A stretch of DNA of 64,000 nucleotides from Streptomyces sp. Je 1-79 (GCF_025195125.1 NZ_JAMGSL010000006.1:293815-357814), one strand, 5' to 3'. Positions 38,318 to 46,356 are shown, counted from the stretch's first letter. Notes: generated from the letters alone by a model not told the origin. Numbers and translations are program-made.

Positions 38318-40537
38318 GATGACCCCCAGCCGCTGAGTGGCCCGGGTCAGCGCCACGTACAGGTCGTTGACGCCGTGCGTGGCGCCGGCCCGGATGCCGT
38401 CCGGGTCGACGACGAGGACCGTGTCGAACTCCAGGCCCTTGGCCTGGCGGGGGTCGAGGAGGACCACCGGCCGGGTCAGGTCGGGGGCCGGGCCGTACGA
38501 GGCCTCCGGGAGCGCCGCCGTCAGGGCCGGGTGGAGCTCCGGCGGGGCGATCACGGCGAGGCGGCCCTCCCGGTGCGCCTCGGCGGCGACCGCGTCGGCG
38601 GTCTCCTTCACGGGGTTCTCGACGGTCCGCTCCCAGGGCTCGACGCCCGTCGAGCGGACCGAGCGGGGCGGCTCGAAGCCCGGGTCGGTCGCGCGCCGGA
38701 CGTCGGCGGCGACGGCCATGATCTCGGCGGGAGTGCGGTAGTTGACGCCCAGCCGTACGAGCTCCCAGCGGTCCTCCACGTACGGCGCGAGGATCTTCTC
38801 CCACGCCCCGACGCCCGCCGCGTCACCGGTCTGCGCGGGATCGCCGACCAGGGTCATCGACCGGTTCGGGCTGCGGCGCATCAGCAGCCGCCAGGCCATC
38901 GCCGAGAGCTCCTGCGCCTCGTCGACGATGATGTGGCCGAAGGCCCAGGTGCGGTCGGCGGCGGCGCGTTCGGCGGCGCTGCGGTGGTCGGCCTCCTCGT
39001 GCCGCTCGGCGAACCGCTCGGCGTCGATGATGTCGTGCGCGGCGAGGACCTCGGCGGCGTCCTTGTCCTGCTCCTCCTTGTCCTCGAACTCGTAGGTGCG
39101 CGAGGCGTAGGAGACGTCGAGGACGCCCTGCGCGTACTGGATCTGCTTCTCCCGCTCGGCCTCGGCCGCGGCACGGGCGGCGGAGTCGTCCACGCCGAGG
39201 AGTTCGGCGGCCTCGTCGAGCAGCGGTACGTCGGCGGGGGTCCAGGGGCCGTCCTCGCGCCGGATCGCGGCGGCGTCCTCCTCGGCGAGGTGCGTCGGCT
39301 CGGCGAGGTAGTCGGCGAGGAAGGACTCGGGAGTGAGGGGCGGCCACAGGGTGTCGACGGCCGCGTGGACGTCGGCGCTGCCCGCGATGCCCTTGGCGAG
39401 CAGGGCGAGGTCGTCGGGGCCGAGGAAGTTGGGGCCCCCGTAGGGGTCGGCACCGATGCGGTCGGCGAGCTGCTCGGCGAGGGCGTCGAGGATGTTGAAG
39501 ACGAAGTAGGGGCGGGCGAGGTTGTGCGGCAGGGCCGTCTCGCGGGCCTTGTGGCGGGCTTCGAGGGCCATGTCCCAGTCGATCACCAGGTCGCCGTCGT
39601 CGTGCGGGACGATCAGCGGCTCACCGCGTTCGGGGACCTGCTGCCGGTCGCGTACCGCGTGGGCGAGCGCCTCGGCCATCGCGGCGGCGCCCTTGACGGC
39701 GGCGGCGCGCGGGGTGTCCGTACCGGTGGCGCGGACGCCGGGGAAGAGTTCGGCGGGGGTGGCGAGCAGGACGCCGGTCTCGCCGAGGGAGGGCAGGACG
39801 TTGCCGATGTAGCCGAGGAAGGCCGGGTTGGGGCCGACGATGAGGACGGCGCGCTTGGCGAGCTGCTCGCGGTGGGCGTAGAGGAGGTACGCGGCGCGGT
39901 GCAGGGCCACGGCGGTCTTGCCGGTGCCGGGGCCGCCCTCGACGACGAGCACGCCGCGGTGCGGCGAGCGGATGATGCGGTCCTGCTCGGCCTGGATGGT
40001 CTGCACGATGTCGTGCATGCGCCCGGTGCGGGCGGCGTCGAGCGAGGCGAGGAGCACCTCGTCGGCGTCCCGGTTCTCGTGCCCGGTGCGGGTCCCGTCG
40101 GCGAGGTCGAGGACCTCGTCGTGGAGTGCGGTCACCTCGCGGCCCTGGGTGGTGATGTGCCGGCGGCGGCTGAGGCCCATCGGCTCGTACCCGGTGGCGA
40201 GGTAGAACGGGCGGGCGACGTCGGCGCGCCAGTCGACCACGAGCGGGGTGCGGTTCGGGTCGTCCTCCCTGATGCCGATCCGGCCGATGTGGTGGTCGCG
40301 CCCGTCCCGGAAGACGAGCCGGCCGAAACAGAGCCCGGACTCCCCCGCGTTGAGGGCGCCGAGCAGCCCGGACTGTTCGGCGACCAGCACGTCCCGCTCG
40401 AGACGTCCCTGATTGCCGACCCAGGGCGTCTTGAGGGCCTGGCCGACGGCCGCCTCGGCCTGGTCCCTCAGGTCGTCGAGTCGTGCGTAGAGCTCGGTGA
40501 TGAATTGCTGCTCTTTCCGAAATTCCTCGGTTGACAA
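38306..40537 (-). CDS. helR: RNA polymerase-recycling motor ATPase HelR
   Basis: 743 aa superfamily 1 (UvrD-like) helicase of the HelD/HelR class. An N-terminal helical arm (EEFRKEQQFITELYARLDDLRDQAEAAV) leads to Walker A GGPGTGKTAVALHRA (about residue 205), an Asp/Glu-rich insert (about 430-500), DEAQELSAMAWRLL and the C-terminal ALTRATQRLGV. HelR of S. venezuelae removes rifamycin-bound RNA polymerase from DNA and gives tolerance. TTG at 40537 is used, with GGGAG upstream. I see no match to the rifamycin-associated element as I remember it in the 132-bp promoter region shared with the divergent S1 gene. Confidence 0.78.
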   Translation of the reverse strand: MSTEEFRKEQQFITELYARLDDLRDQAEAAVGQALKTPWVGNQGRLERDVLVAEQSGLLGALNAGESGLCFGRLVFRDGRDHHIGRIGIREDDPNRTPLVVDWRADVARPFYLATGYEPMGLSRRRHITTQGREVTALHDEVLDLADGTRTGHENRDADEVLLASLDAARTGRMHDIVQTIQAEQDRIIRSPHRGVLVVEGGPGTGKTAVALHRAAYLLYAHREQLAKRAVLIVGPNPAFLGYIGNVLPSLGETGVLLATPAELFPGVRATGTDTPRAAAVKGAAAMAEALAHAVRDRQQVPERGEPLIVPHDDGDLVIDWDMALEARHKARETALPHNLARPYFVFNILDALAEQLADRIGADPYGGPNFLGPDDLALLAKGIAGSADVHAAVDTLWPPLTPESFLADYLAEPTHLAEEDAAAIRREDGPWTPADVPLLDEAAELLGVDDSAARAAAEAEREKQIQYAQGVLDVSYASRTYEFEDKEEQDKDAAEVLAAHDIIDAERFAERHEEADHRSAAERAAADRTWAFGHIIVDEAQELSAMAWRLLMRRSPNRSMTLVGDPAQTGDAAGVGAWEKILAPYVEDRWELVRLGVNYRTPAEIMAVAADVRRATDPGFEPPRSVRSTGVEPWERTVENPVKETADAVAAEAHREGRLAVIAPPELHPALTAALPEASYGPAPDLTRPVVLLDPRQAKGLEFDTVLVVDPDGIRAGATHGVNDLYVALTRATQRLGVIRQA

Positions 40538-40560
40538 TTCGACTCCCGGCGCGATACAGT
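40531..40560 (+). promoter_or_regulatory. Consensus promoter reading toward the S1-domain gene
   Basis: TTGACA (40531-40536), 18-base spacer, TACAGT (40555-40560), one of the best sigma-70-type matches in the window. It overlaps the helR start codon, so transcription here could interfere with helR. The predicted start near 40567 leaves an about 100-nt leader containing the hairpin at 40632-40655. Confidence 0.65.
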
Positions 40561-40613
40561 GCGTTTATTGAACTTCTCCGCGTCTTCTGCTGTGCGTGGA
40601 CACGGAATCCAAG

Positions 40614-40643
40614 AATATACGCGAGAGACAACCCCGACTGCAA
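40614..40643 (-). promoter_or_regulatory. Possible helR promoter
   Basis: On the minus strand TTGCAG (40643-40638), an 18-base spacer and TATATT (40619-40614), unusually AT-rich for this DNA and about 80 bp before the helR start. The -35 lies inside the hairpin at 40632-40655. Confidence 0.5.
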
Positions 40644-40655
40644 TTCTAGTCGGGG
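40632..40655 (+). terminator. Hairpin followed by TATTTT just before the S1 gene
   Basis: CCCCGACT / AGTCGGGG, 8-bp stem with an 8-base AT-rich loop, then TATTTTC, 15 bp before the ATG at 40670. It looks like an intrinsic terminator placed in the leader, so it may act as an attenuator, or as an operator on DNA, since it covers the possible helR -35. Confidence 0.55.
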
Positions 40656-40669
40656 TATTTTCATGTCTC

Positions 40670-41701
40670 ATGGGGAGAGACACGGGGAATGACGCGGCAC
40701 GCGATCTGCTGATCGCGCGGGGAGCGGACGGTCTGGAGCACCCGGGCGGCACGCTGCTCGCCCACCTGGACCGGGTCGAGGCCCGGCTGGCCGACTGGGA
40801 CGCGCGGGACGAGCTCCGGCTCGCCGGCCTGTGCCACGCCTTCTACGGTACGGACGGCTTCGCCGGGCACCTGCTGCCGCTGGAGGAGCGGGGCGTCCTG
40901 GCGGCGGCGATCGGCGAGGAGGCCGAGGCGCTGGTGTACTTCTACGCGAGCTGCGACCGGGAATTCTCGTACGAGGGAGTCGGGAACGAGAACGGTCTCT
41001 TCCGGGACCGGTTCACGGGCGGGACGTTCACACCGACGGAGCGGCGGCGGAGGGATTTCGCCGAGCTGACGGCGGCGAACGAACTGGATGTGCTGCGGGA
41101 GAACCGGGAGCTGTGGTCCCGGCACGGTGGCGGGCTGCTGAAGCTGTTCACCCGGTGGCGGTCGCTGCTGAGCGAGCCGGCGTTCGAGGCCGCCCGCGAG
41201 CTGCTGACACTGCGGGGCGCGGAGCGTGAGGCGTTCCTACGGGGGCTGGAGCGGGGCGAGGTCCGCGCGGGTGTCGTCTCGCAGATCGAACGATTCGGCG
41301 CCTTCGTCGAACTGGGCGGCCTGGACGGCATGGTCAGTGTCGCCGAGCTGTCCTGGAGCCACGTCGACGCCATCTCGGACGTGGTGGGGGAAGGCCAGGA
41401 GGTCACCGTCGAGGTCCTGGACGTCGACATGGACCGGGAGAGGATCGCGCTCTCGCTCAAGGCCCTGGAGCCCGATCCGATGGCCGCGTTCGCCCGCGCC
41501 GGGTTCGCCGGGATCCGGGCCGGGACGGTCACCAGGGTCCTGCCCTTCGGGGTCTGCGTGAAGGTGGCCCCGGGCGTCGAGGGGCTCGTCCACGAGAAGG
41601 ACCTCGGGGGCCTCGCCCCGCGTGAGGGGGACGAGCTCTCCGTCGAGGTCACCTCGGTCAACCTCGTCACGCGTCGCGTCGCACTCCGGCTCCGCGGATA
41701 A
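40670..41701 (+). CDS. DUF6817 - double S1 RNA-binding protein
   Basis: 343 aa. Residues about 8-110 match what I recall as DUF6817, an HD-like fold (EHPGGTLLAHLDRVEARL, LAGLCHAFYGTDGF). About 185-255 and 265-343 are two S1 OB-folds (GVVSQIERFGAFVELGGLDGMVSVAEL; GTVTRVLPFGVCVKVAPGVEGLVHE). A catalytic-looking HD module joined to RNA-binding domains suggests a ribosome or RNA-linked enzyme, but no function is established. Divergent from helR across a shared promoter with a terminator-like hairpin. No ribosome-binding site precedes the ATG, so the start is moderately sure. Confidence 0.75.
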   Translation: MGRDTGNDAARDLLIARGADGLEHPGGTLLAHLDRVEARLADWDARDELRLAGLCHAFYGTDGFAGHLLPLEERGVLAAAIGEEAEALVYFYASCDREFSYEGVGNENGLFRDRFTGGTFTPTERRRRDFAELTAANELDVLRENRELWSRHGGGLLKLFTRWRSLLSEPAFEAARELLTLRGAEREAFLRGLERGEVRAGVVSQIERFGAFVELGGLDGMVSVAELSWSHVDAISDVVGEGQEVTVEVLDVDMDRERIALSLKALEPDPMAAFARAGFAGIRAGTVTRVLPFGVCVKVAPGVEGLVHEKDLGGLAPREGDELSVEVTSVNLVTRRVALRLRG

Positions 41702-41741
41702 CCCCGTGCGGCCCGGGGGCGGACCCGCTACCGTCGTCCGT

Positions 41742-41795
41742 ATGAAGCGTGCCGCGGTCATCACGACGACGCCGGAGAGTGTCCCGGCGCGCTGA
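41742..41795 (+). CDS. Threonine attenuator leader peptide
   Basis: 17 codons reading MKRAAVITTTPESVPAR, with three consecutive ACG threonine codons. It ends 16 bp before a 15-bp terminator hairpin and lies upstream of a threonyl-tRNA synthetase gene. TACCGT (41729-41734) seven bases before the ATG indicates leaderless translation. Ribosome stalling at the Thr run when charged tRNA-Thr is low would alter the downstream RNA folding and allow read-through. Confidence 0.8.
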   Translation: MKRAAVITTTPESVPAR

Positions 41796-41811
41796 CCGCT
41801 GTCTTTACGTC

Positions 41812-41846
41812 ACGAAGCCCCGGGGCCGAGCGCCCCGGGGCTTCGT
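41812..41846 (+). terminator. Attenuator terminator of the threonyl-tRNA synthetase gene
   Basis: Perfect 15-bp stem ACGAAGCCCCGGGGC and complement, five-base loop, between the leader peptide and the synthetase ATG (43 bp further). I could not identify a convincing competing anti-terminator by eye. Confidence 0.8.
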
Positions 41847-41889
41847 CGTTCCTCCGGTCGCTCGTCCCGGGCGACACCAGGAGGGCGAC

Positions 41890-43110
41890 ATGCACCACGA
41901 CCACCGCAGGCTCGGCCGCGAGCTGGACCTGTTCGACACCGACCCGCTGATCGGGGCCGGACTGCCGTACTGGCTGCCCGACGGGGCCGCCGTACGGCAC
42001 GCGCTCGAGGAGTACGTCCGCGAGGTCGAGCGGCGGGCCGGGTACCGGCACGTGTACTCGCCCGTCCTCGGGAAACGGGAGCTGTACGAGATCTCCGGGC
42101 ACTGGGAGCACTACAGCGACGACATGTTCCCGCCCATGGAACTCGGCGGCGAGCAGGTCGTCCTGCGCCCCAGCCTCTGCCCCCACCACGCGGTGATCTA
42201 CCGCTCCCGCCCCCACAGCTACCGCGACCTCCCGCTGCGCATGGCCGAGCTCGGGCCCATGTACCGGTCCGAACTCTCCGGTGTCCTCGGCGGGTTGACC
42301 CGGGTCCGGGCCATCCAGCTCAACGACGCACACATCTTCTGCGCCCTGGAGCAGGTCCGGGAGGAGGCAGCCGGGGCGCTGGAGCTGATCCGGAGGGCGT
42401 ACGAGGCGATGGGCATCGTCCCCGCGCGGTACCGGCTCTCGCTCCCCGGGCCGGGCGGGAAGTACGTCGACGCCCCCGAGCTGTGGGAGCGCTCGGTCGC
42501 GCTCCTGGAGGAGGTTCTGGACGCCTCCGGGCTGCCGTACGAGTCCGCCGAGGGCGAGGCCGCGTTCTACGGGCCGAAGATCGACGTCCAGGTCGCGGAC
42601 CGGGCCGGGCGTGAGTCCACCCTGTCCACCGTGCAGATCGACTTCCACCAGCCCGAGCGGTTCGACCTGCACCACATCGGCCCGGACGGCGCCAGGCACC
42701 GGCCGGTCATGATCCACCGCAGTGTCGTCGGCAGTGTGGAGCGGGCCGTCGCCCACCTCCTCGAACAGCACGGCGGCGCCTTCCCCGGCTGGCTCGCCCC
42801 CGTCCAGCTGGTCGTCCTTCCGGTCTCGGAGTCCGAGCGGGCCGTCGCCGAGGCGCTGGCCGCCCGATGCGTCGGACGCGGGCTGCGGGCCGAGGTGGCC
42901 GGGCCGGACCGGGGCAGCCTCGGTGCCCGCGTCCGGGCGGCCCGGCTCGTCCCGTACCAGGCGGTCGTGGGCGCGAAGGAGGCCGCGGACGGCCTGGTGG
43001 CGCTGCGGCTCCGCGACGGCCGCAGGCTCGACCCGCGGCCGGCCGACGAGGTCCTGCGACGGATCGAGGACCTGGTCGGCGCGTACAGCACCGCGCTGTG
43101 GGAGAGCTAG
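41890..43110 (+). CDS. Short threonyl-tRNA synthetase lacking editing domains
   Basis: 406 aa class II synthetase with only the catalytic core and anticodon-binding domain; normal bacterial ThrRS is about 650 aa, with TGS and editing domains in front. Zinc ligands Cys97 (LCPHH), His148 (DAHIFC) and His276 (MIHRSVVGSVE) have the spacing of E. coli Cys334/His385/His511. Motif 2 is TRVRAIQLNDAH. The anticodon domain begins near residue 297 (APVQLVVLPVSES). AGGAGGG precedes the ATG. Probably a backup enzyme induced on threonine starvation through the leader at 41742; copies like this can also give borrelidin-type self-resistance. Confidence 0.9.
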   Translation: MHHDHRRLGRELDLFDTDPLIGAGLPYWLPDGAAVRHALEEYVREVERRAGYRHVYSPVLGKRELYEISGHWEHYSDDMFPPMELGGEQVVLRPSLCPHHAVIYRSRPHSYRDLPLRMAELGPMYRSELSGVLGGLTRVRAIQLNDAHIFCALEQVREEAAGALELIRRAYEAMGIVPARYRLSLPGPGGKYVDAPELWERSVALLEEVLDASGLPYESAEGEAAFYGPKIDVQVADRAGRESTLSTVQIDFHQPERFDLHHIGPDGARHRPVMIHRSVVGSVERAVAHLLEQHGGAFPGWLAPVQLVVLPVSESERAVAEALAARCVGRGLRAEVAGPDRGSLGARVRAARLVPYQAVVGAKEAADGLVALRLRDGRRLDPRPADEVLRRIEDLVGAYSTALWES

Positions 43111-43129
43111 GACCTGTCGTCGAAACGGC

Positions 43130-43483
43130 CTAGACGACCGGGGCCGTCACGTCCTCCAGCTCCTGGCGGAGCCGTCGCTTCGGGCGGGCGCCCACCAGCG
43201 ACTTCACGGGTTCGCCCGCCCGGAAGACCATCAGTGTGGGCGTCGCCAGGACGCCGTACCGGACCGTCGTCCCGGGATTGCGGTCCACGTCGATCCGGAC
43301 GATCTTCAGCCGGCCGCGCTCCTCCTCCGCCAGCGCCTTCAGCACGGGCTCCAGCTGGCGGCAGGGGCCGCACCAGTCCGCCGTGAACTTCACCAGGACC
43401 GGGAGGTCCGCCTCCAGGACCTCGCTGTCGAACAGCGCGTCCGTCACGTCGGTCACCTCGGCCACATCAGTAACGTCGGTCAT
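43130..43483 (-). CDS. Thioredoxin
   Basis: 117 aa cytoplasmic disulfide reductase. The active site is TADWCGPCRQLEPVL, followed by the cis-proline in GVLATPTLMVF. The N-terminus is a few residues longer than E. coli TrxA (TDVTDVAEVTDVTD). ATG at 43483 has GGAGG eight bases upstream. It follows the merR-type gene by four bases, so the pair is an operon and the regulator probably controls this thioredoxin. Confidence 0.93.
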   Translation of the reverse strand: MTDVTDVAEVTDVTDALFDSEVLEADLPVLVKFTADWCGPCRQLEPVLKALAEEERGRLKIVRIDVDRNPGTTVRYGVLATPTLMVFRAGEPVKSLVGARPKRRLRQELEDVTAPVV

Positions 43484-43487
43484 TCCG

Positions 43488-43880
43488 TCATCCTCCGAGT
43501 TCGCAGGTGGGTTCCGGGCCGCCCGGCAGCTCCGCCTCGGCCCGCAGCAGCTGGGCGGCGACCTGTGCGCGTACCGCCTGGAGCTGCTCGACGAGGCCGT
43601 CCAGCTCCGCGAGCTTGCGGCGGTACACGTCGAGCGAGGCGGGACACGCGTCCCCCGCCGGGTGGCCCGCCCGCAGGCACTCGACGAACGGCCTGGTCTC
43701 CTCCAGCTCGAACCCGAAGTCCTGCAGGGTCCTGATCTGCTGGAGGAGACGCAGGTCGTCCTCGTCGTACGTGCGGTAGCCGTTCTCCGTGCGCCGGGCT
43801 GCCAGAAGGCCACGGGACTCGTAGTAGCGCAGAGTCCGCGTGGTCGTTCCGGCCCGCCCGGCCAGCTCGCCGATTCGCAT
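43488..43880 (-). CDS. MerR-family regulator
   Basis: 130 aa: N-terminal winged HTH (RIGELAGRAGTTTRTLRYYESRGLL), then a dimerisation coiled coil (LDVYRRKLAELDGLVEQLQAVRAQV). Cys residues occur in VECLRAGHPAGDACPASL and near the C-terminus (PTCELGG), possible metal or redox ligands, but not the SoxR Fe-S cluster spacing. Co-transcribed with thioredoxin. A 22-bp palindrome sits just before it, in the place of a MerR operator. ATG at 43880 is preferred to the longer frame. Confidence 0.88.
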   Translation of the reverse strand: MRIGELAGRAGTTTRTLRYYESRGLLAARRTENGYRTYDEDDLRLLQQIRTLQDFGFELEETRPFVECLRAGHPAGDACPASLDVYRRKLAELDGLVEQLQAVRAQVAAQLLRAEAELPGGPEPTCELGG

Positions 43881-43894
43881 GTCCCCGAACGTAC

Positions 43895-43916
43895 GCCTTG
43901 ACGTCGGCGTCAAGGC
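43895..43916. promoter_or_regulatory. Palindromic operator of the merR-thioredoxin operon
   Basis: GCCTTGACG - TCGG - CGTCAAGGC, perfect 9-bp arms around four bases, 14 bp upstream of the merR start. On the minus strand TTTGCC (43919-43914) and TACGTT (43893-43888) would be separated by 20 bp with most of the palindrome in between, the long-spacer design of MerR-activated promoters. Confidence 0.65.
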
Positions 43917-43923
43917 AAAGGCC

Positions 43924-44784
43924 TCAGGTGGCGAGGGTGCGCAGGAGCGGGACGACCTGTTCCTCCTCGTACGCGAAGTGCTCCACCAGCTCCGTGTGGA
44001 GCCGGTCGAACTCCGCGCGCACCTGCTCGGGAGCGATCTCGTCGAGACGGGCCAGGAGGCCCGTCAGCTCGTCCAGGATCCGGGCGACCGTGCCGTGTTC
44101 GGCGTGCAGGCGCTCGAACGTCCCGGCCTTCTCCGGGAACTCCCGGGCCAGGTACGGGAAGAGGCCGGCGTCCTCGCCGCCGTGGTGGACGGCCATCGCC
44201 GAGCAGAAGGTCAGGCAGTGGCGCCGGAGCTCCACGGTGAGGTCGGGGGCGCCCGTGGCGGTGCGGGCGCCGATGCCCTCGCGGAGCGAGACGAGTTCGG
44301 CCCGGAGCCAGTCGTGGATCTTCACGAGCTCGTCGGCGAGCGCGTCGAGGCGGTCGGGCGGGGTGTAGGTGTCCTCGGGGATCCGGTGGAGGGCGACGAC
44401 CGGGAGGATCCGGTCGGTGGCCCGCTGGTAGTCGGCGTAGCCGGGGGCGTCGGCGACGACCTTGGCGAAGAGTTCGTCGCGCTCGGCGCCGGTGGCGGCG
44501 ACGGCCGTCGCCTGCCAGGTGTCCGTGCCCGTCTCGACGGTGACGGTGGGGTTCACCAGGATGTTGCGGTACCAGTCCGGGTGCCGGTCGGAGCCACCGG
44601 CGGAGCCGACGACCAGGATCCGTTCGCCGTCCGGCACGAAGCCGAGCGGGGTGGTGTGGGGTGCCCCGGACCGGGCGCCGGTGGTGGTGAGGAGAAGGAG
44701 CACCCATCCCTCGAAGGGGCCGCCGAGCCGGCCGGCGGTGGTGCGGAATTCGTCGATGATCCGAGCGTTGAAGTGGAGAGGCAA
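43924..44784 (-). CDS. F420-type nitroreductase fused to a haemerythrin domain
   Basis: 286 aa, two domains. Residues about 1-125 are a deazaflavin-dependent nitroreductase (DDN) fold: GGPFEGWVLLLLTTTGARSG, HPDWYRNILVNPTVTVE. Residues about 140-286 are a haemerythrin HHE four-helix bundle, with iron ligands expected in HDWLRAEL, HHGGEDAGLFPYL, HAEHGTVARIL and EHFAYEEEQVVPLL. It may reduce a substrate with F420H2 while the diiron site senses or handles O2 or peroxide. A TTG start at 44784 is chosen because AGGGAC lies upstream and DDN proteins begin here; GTG at 44841 is the alternative. Confidence 0.83.
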   Translation of the reverse strand: MPLHFNARIIDEFRTTAGRLGGPFEGWVLLLLTTTGARSGAPHTTPLGFVPDGERILVVGSAGGSDRHPDWYRNILVNPTVTVETGTDTWQATAVAATGAERDELFAKVVADAPGYADYQRATDRILPVVALHRIPEDTYTPPDRLDALADELVKIHDWLRAELVSLREGIGARTATGAPDLTVELRRHCLTFCSAMAVHHGGEDAGLFPYLAREFPEKAGTFERLHAEHGTVARILDELTGLLARLDEIAPEQVRAEFDRLHTELVEHFAYEEEQVVPLLRTLAT

Positions 44785-44884
44785 AGCCGTCCCTGCTGTC
44801 CTCTTGCCTCCATGCCTCCGCTTTCCAGCGCGGACCGGCACGCGACGCGAGTTCCTTCATCTCAACGGGACGGCGGGAGGGTTG

Positions 44885-45418
44885 TCAAGACCCGTTTCCG
44901 GCGCCGGGAGGAAGGAGGGGTCTGCGCTCGACCGGGGACGACAGGACGATCGAGGTGGTCGTCCGGCCGAGTGCGGAGGTCTGCTCCAGGACGTCTTCGA
45001 GGTGGACGGTGTCGGTGACGGCGACCTTGAGGATCCAGCAGTCCTCGCCGACGACGTGATGGACCTCCAGGACCTCCGGACGCGCCGTCAGCTCCAGCGT
45101 CCTGGGGTGCTTGAGCGTGTAGCCGCCGTGCGGGTCGACCCGGATGAAGGCCTGGATGCCGTAGCCGAGGCGGGCCGGGGAGACATGGGCGCCGTAGCCG
45201 GTGATCGCTCCGCAGGCCTCCAGTCTGCGCACCCGCTCGGTGACGGCCGCGGGGCTCAGCCGGACGCGTCGGCCGAGCTCGCTGAGCTTGATCCGTCCGT
45301 CGTCCTGGAGGAGCCGCAGAATCTGCCGGTCGATGGGGTCGAAGGCCCCCGCCGAGGTTTCGTCGGCGGCAGGGCGCAGATGCCGTGGTTCCTTCGGTGC
45401 GGCGGCCTGGACTCCCAT
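44885..45418 (-). CDS. Lrp/AsnC-family regulator
   Basis: 177 aa: N-terminal HTH after about 25 disordered residues (FDPIDRQILRLLQDDGRIKLSELGRRV and SPAAVTERVRRLEACGAI), then the RAM ligand-binding domain (AFIRVDPHGGYTLKHP; LEVHHVVGEDCWILKVAV). Such regulators sense amino acids. Divergent from the epimerase-like gene with only 44 bp between, which it probably regulates together with itself. Confidence 0.9.
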   Translation of the reverse strand: MGVQAAAPKEPRHLRPAADETSAGAFDPIDRQILRLLQDDGRIKLSELGRRVRLSPAAVTERVRRLEACGAITGYGAHVSPARLGYGIQAFIRVDPHGGYTLKHPRTLELTARPEVLEVHHVVGEDCWILKVAVTDTVHLEDVLEQTSALGRTTTSIVLSSPVERRPLLPPGAGNGS

Positions 45419-45462
45419 GTTTCCCCCTTCAGCTGGCGAGCGCCCAACGTAACACTTGTGGC

Positions 45463-46356
45463 ATGGACATTCTGATCATCGGCGGGAACCGCTATTTCGG
45501 AAAGCGACTGACGTCCCGTCTCCTGGAATCCGGGCATGCCGTGACGATTCTCAACCGGGGTTCTTCGGGTGTTCCGGAGGGCGTGGAACATCTTCTCGCC
45601 GACCGGAACGACGAGGCGGCTCTGGAAAGCGCGCTGGGCGGCCGGACTTTCGATGTCGTCATCGACCAGGTCTGCTACACCCCGCGCCAGGCGGCGACGG
45701 CGCGACGGGTTCTCGGACCGCGCACACGTCGCTATGTGATGACGTCGACGGTGGAGGTGTACGAGTACGAGGACAGGGCCGAGCCCGTACGGGAGGAGGC
45801 GGTGGACCCGCGTACCGTCGCCGTCGACCACGGCCTTCCCTGGGACGACCCGGAGTTCCTGGAGGCGCACTACGGAGAGGGAAAGCGGCAGGCGGAGGCG
45901 GTCTTCGCGGTCGAGCCGGCGTTCCCCTTCACGGCGGTGCGGGTCGCCCACGTACTGGGCGGCGAGGACGACTTCACCGGCCGGGTCGAGCACTACGCGC
46001 GCCGTGTCCGGGCGGGCGAGCCGATCGCCGTACCCCCGGTGAACCACCCGGCCACCTATGTGTATGTGGAGGAGATAGCCCGATTCCTGGCGTGGGCGGC
46101 GGAATCCTCCTTCACCGGTCCGGTCAACGCGCATTCCCACGGCCCGCTCACCACCGCCGAGATATGCGCGGAGATCGAGCGGCAGGTGGGTGGGCGGACC
46201 GTTTTCCAGGAGGTGGAGGTCGGCGAGGTGTCGCCGTTCTCCTTCGCCCGCTCGTACGGAATGGACAACTCCCGGGCGACGGCCCTCGGATTCACTTTCC
46301 GGCATTCCACGGAGTGGCTGTCACAGGCCCTTTCCGAGACGCTGGAGGCGCGCTGA
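45463..46356 (+). CDS. NAD-dependent epimerase/reductase-like protein
   Basis: 297 aa extended short-chain dehydrogenase. The nucleotide-binding motif is LIIGGNRYFGKRL, a variant glycine motif, with an YVMTSTVEVYEY strand; the catalytic Tyr-xxx-Lys appears as HYGEGKRQAE. A CSP41/isoflavone-reductase-like member is likely; the substrate is unknown. The start is at the MDILIIGG methionine, with AACACT six bases upstream, so translation is probably leaderless. Its TGA overlaps the start of the next gene by one base. Confidence 0.82.
   Translation: MDILIIGGNRYFGKRLTSRLLESGHAVTILNRGSSGVPEGVEHLLADRNDEAALESALGGRTFDVVIDQVCYTPRQAATARRVLGPRTRRYVMTSTVEVYEYEDRAEPVREEAVDPRTVAVDHGLPWDDPEFLEAHYGEGKRQAEAVFAVEPAFPFTAVRVAHVLGGEDDFTGRVEHYARRVRAGEPIAVPPVNHPATYVYVEEIARFLAWAAESSFTGPVNAHSHGPLTTAEICAEIERQVGGRTVFQEVEVGEVSPFSFARSYGMDNSRATALGFTFRHSTEWLSQALSETLEAR

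Noticed and set aside
40538..40669. Rifamycin-associated element expected near helR
   Set aside because: The only inverted repeat (CCCCGACT / AGTCGGGG) does not match the element as I remember it, and it fits a terminator better.
40663..40692. Nine-codon frame (MSHGERHGE) overlapping the start of the S1 gene
   Set aside because: No ribosome-binding site and no notable codon run; too short to support as a leader peptide.
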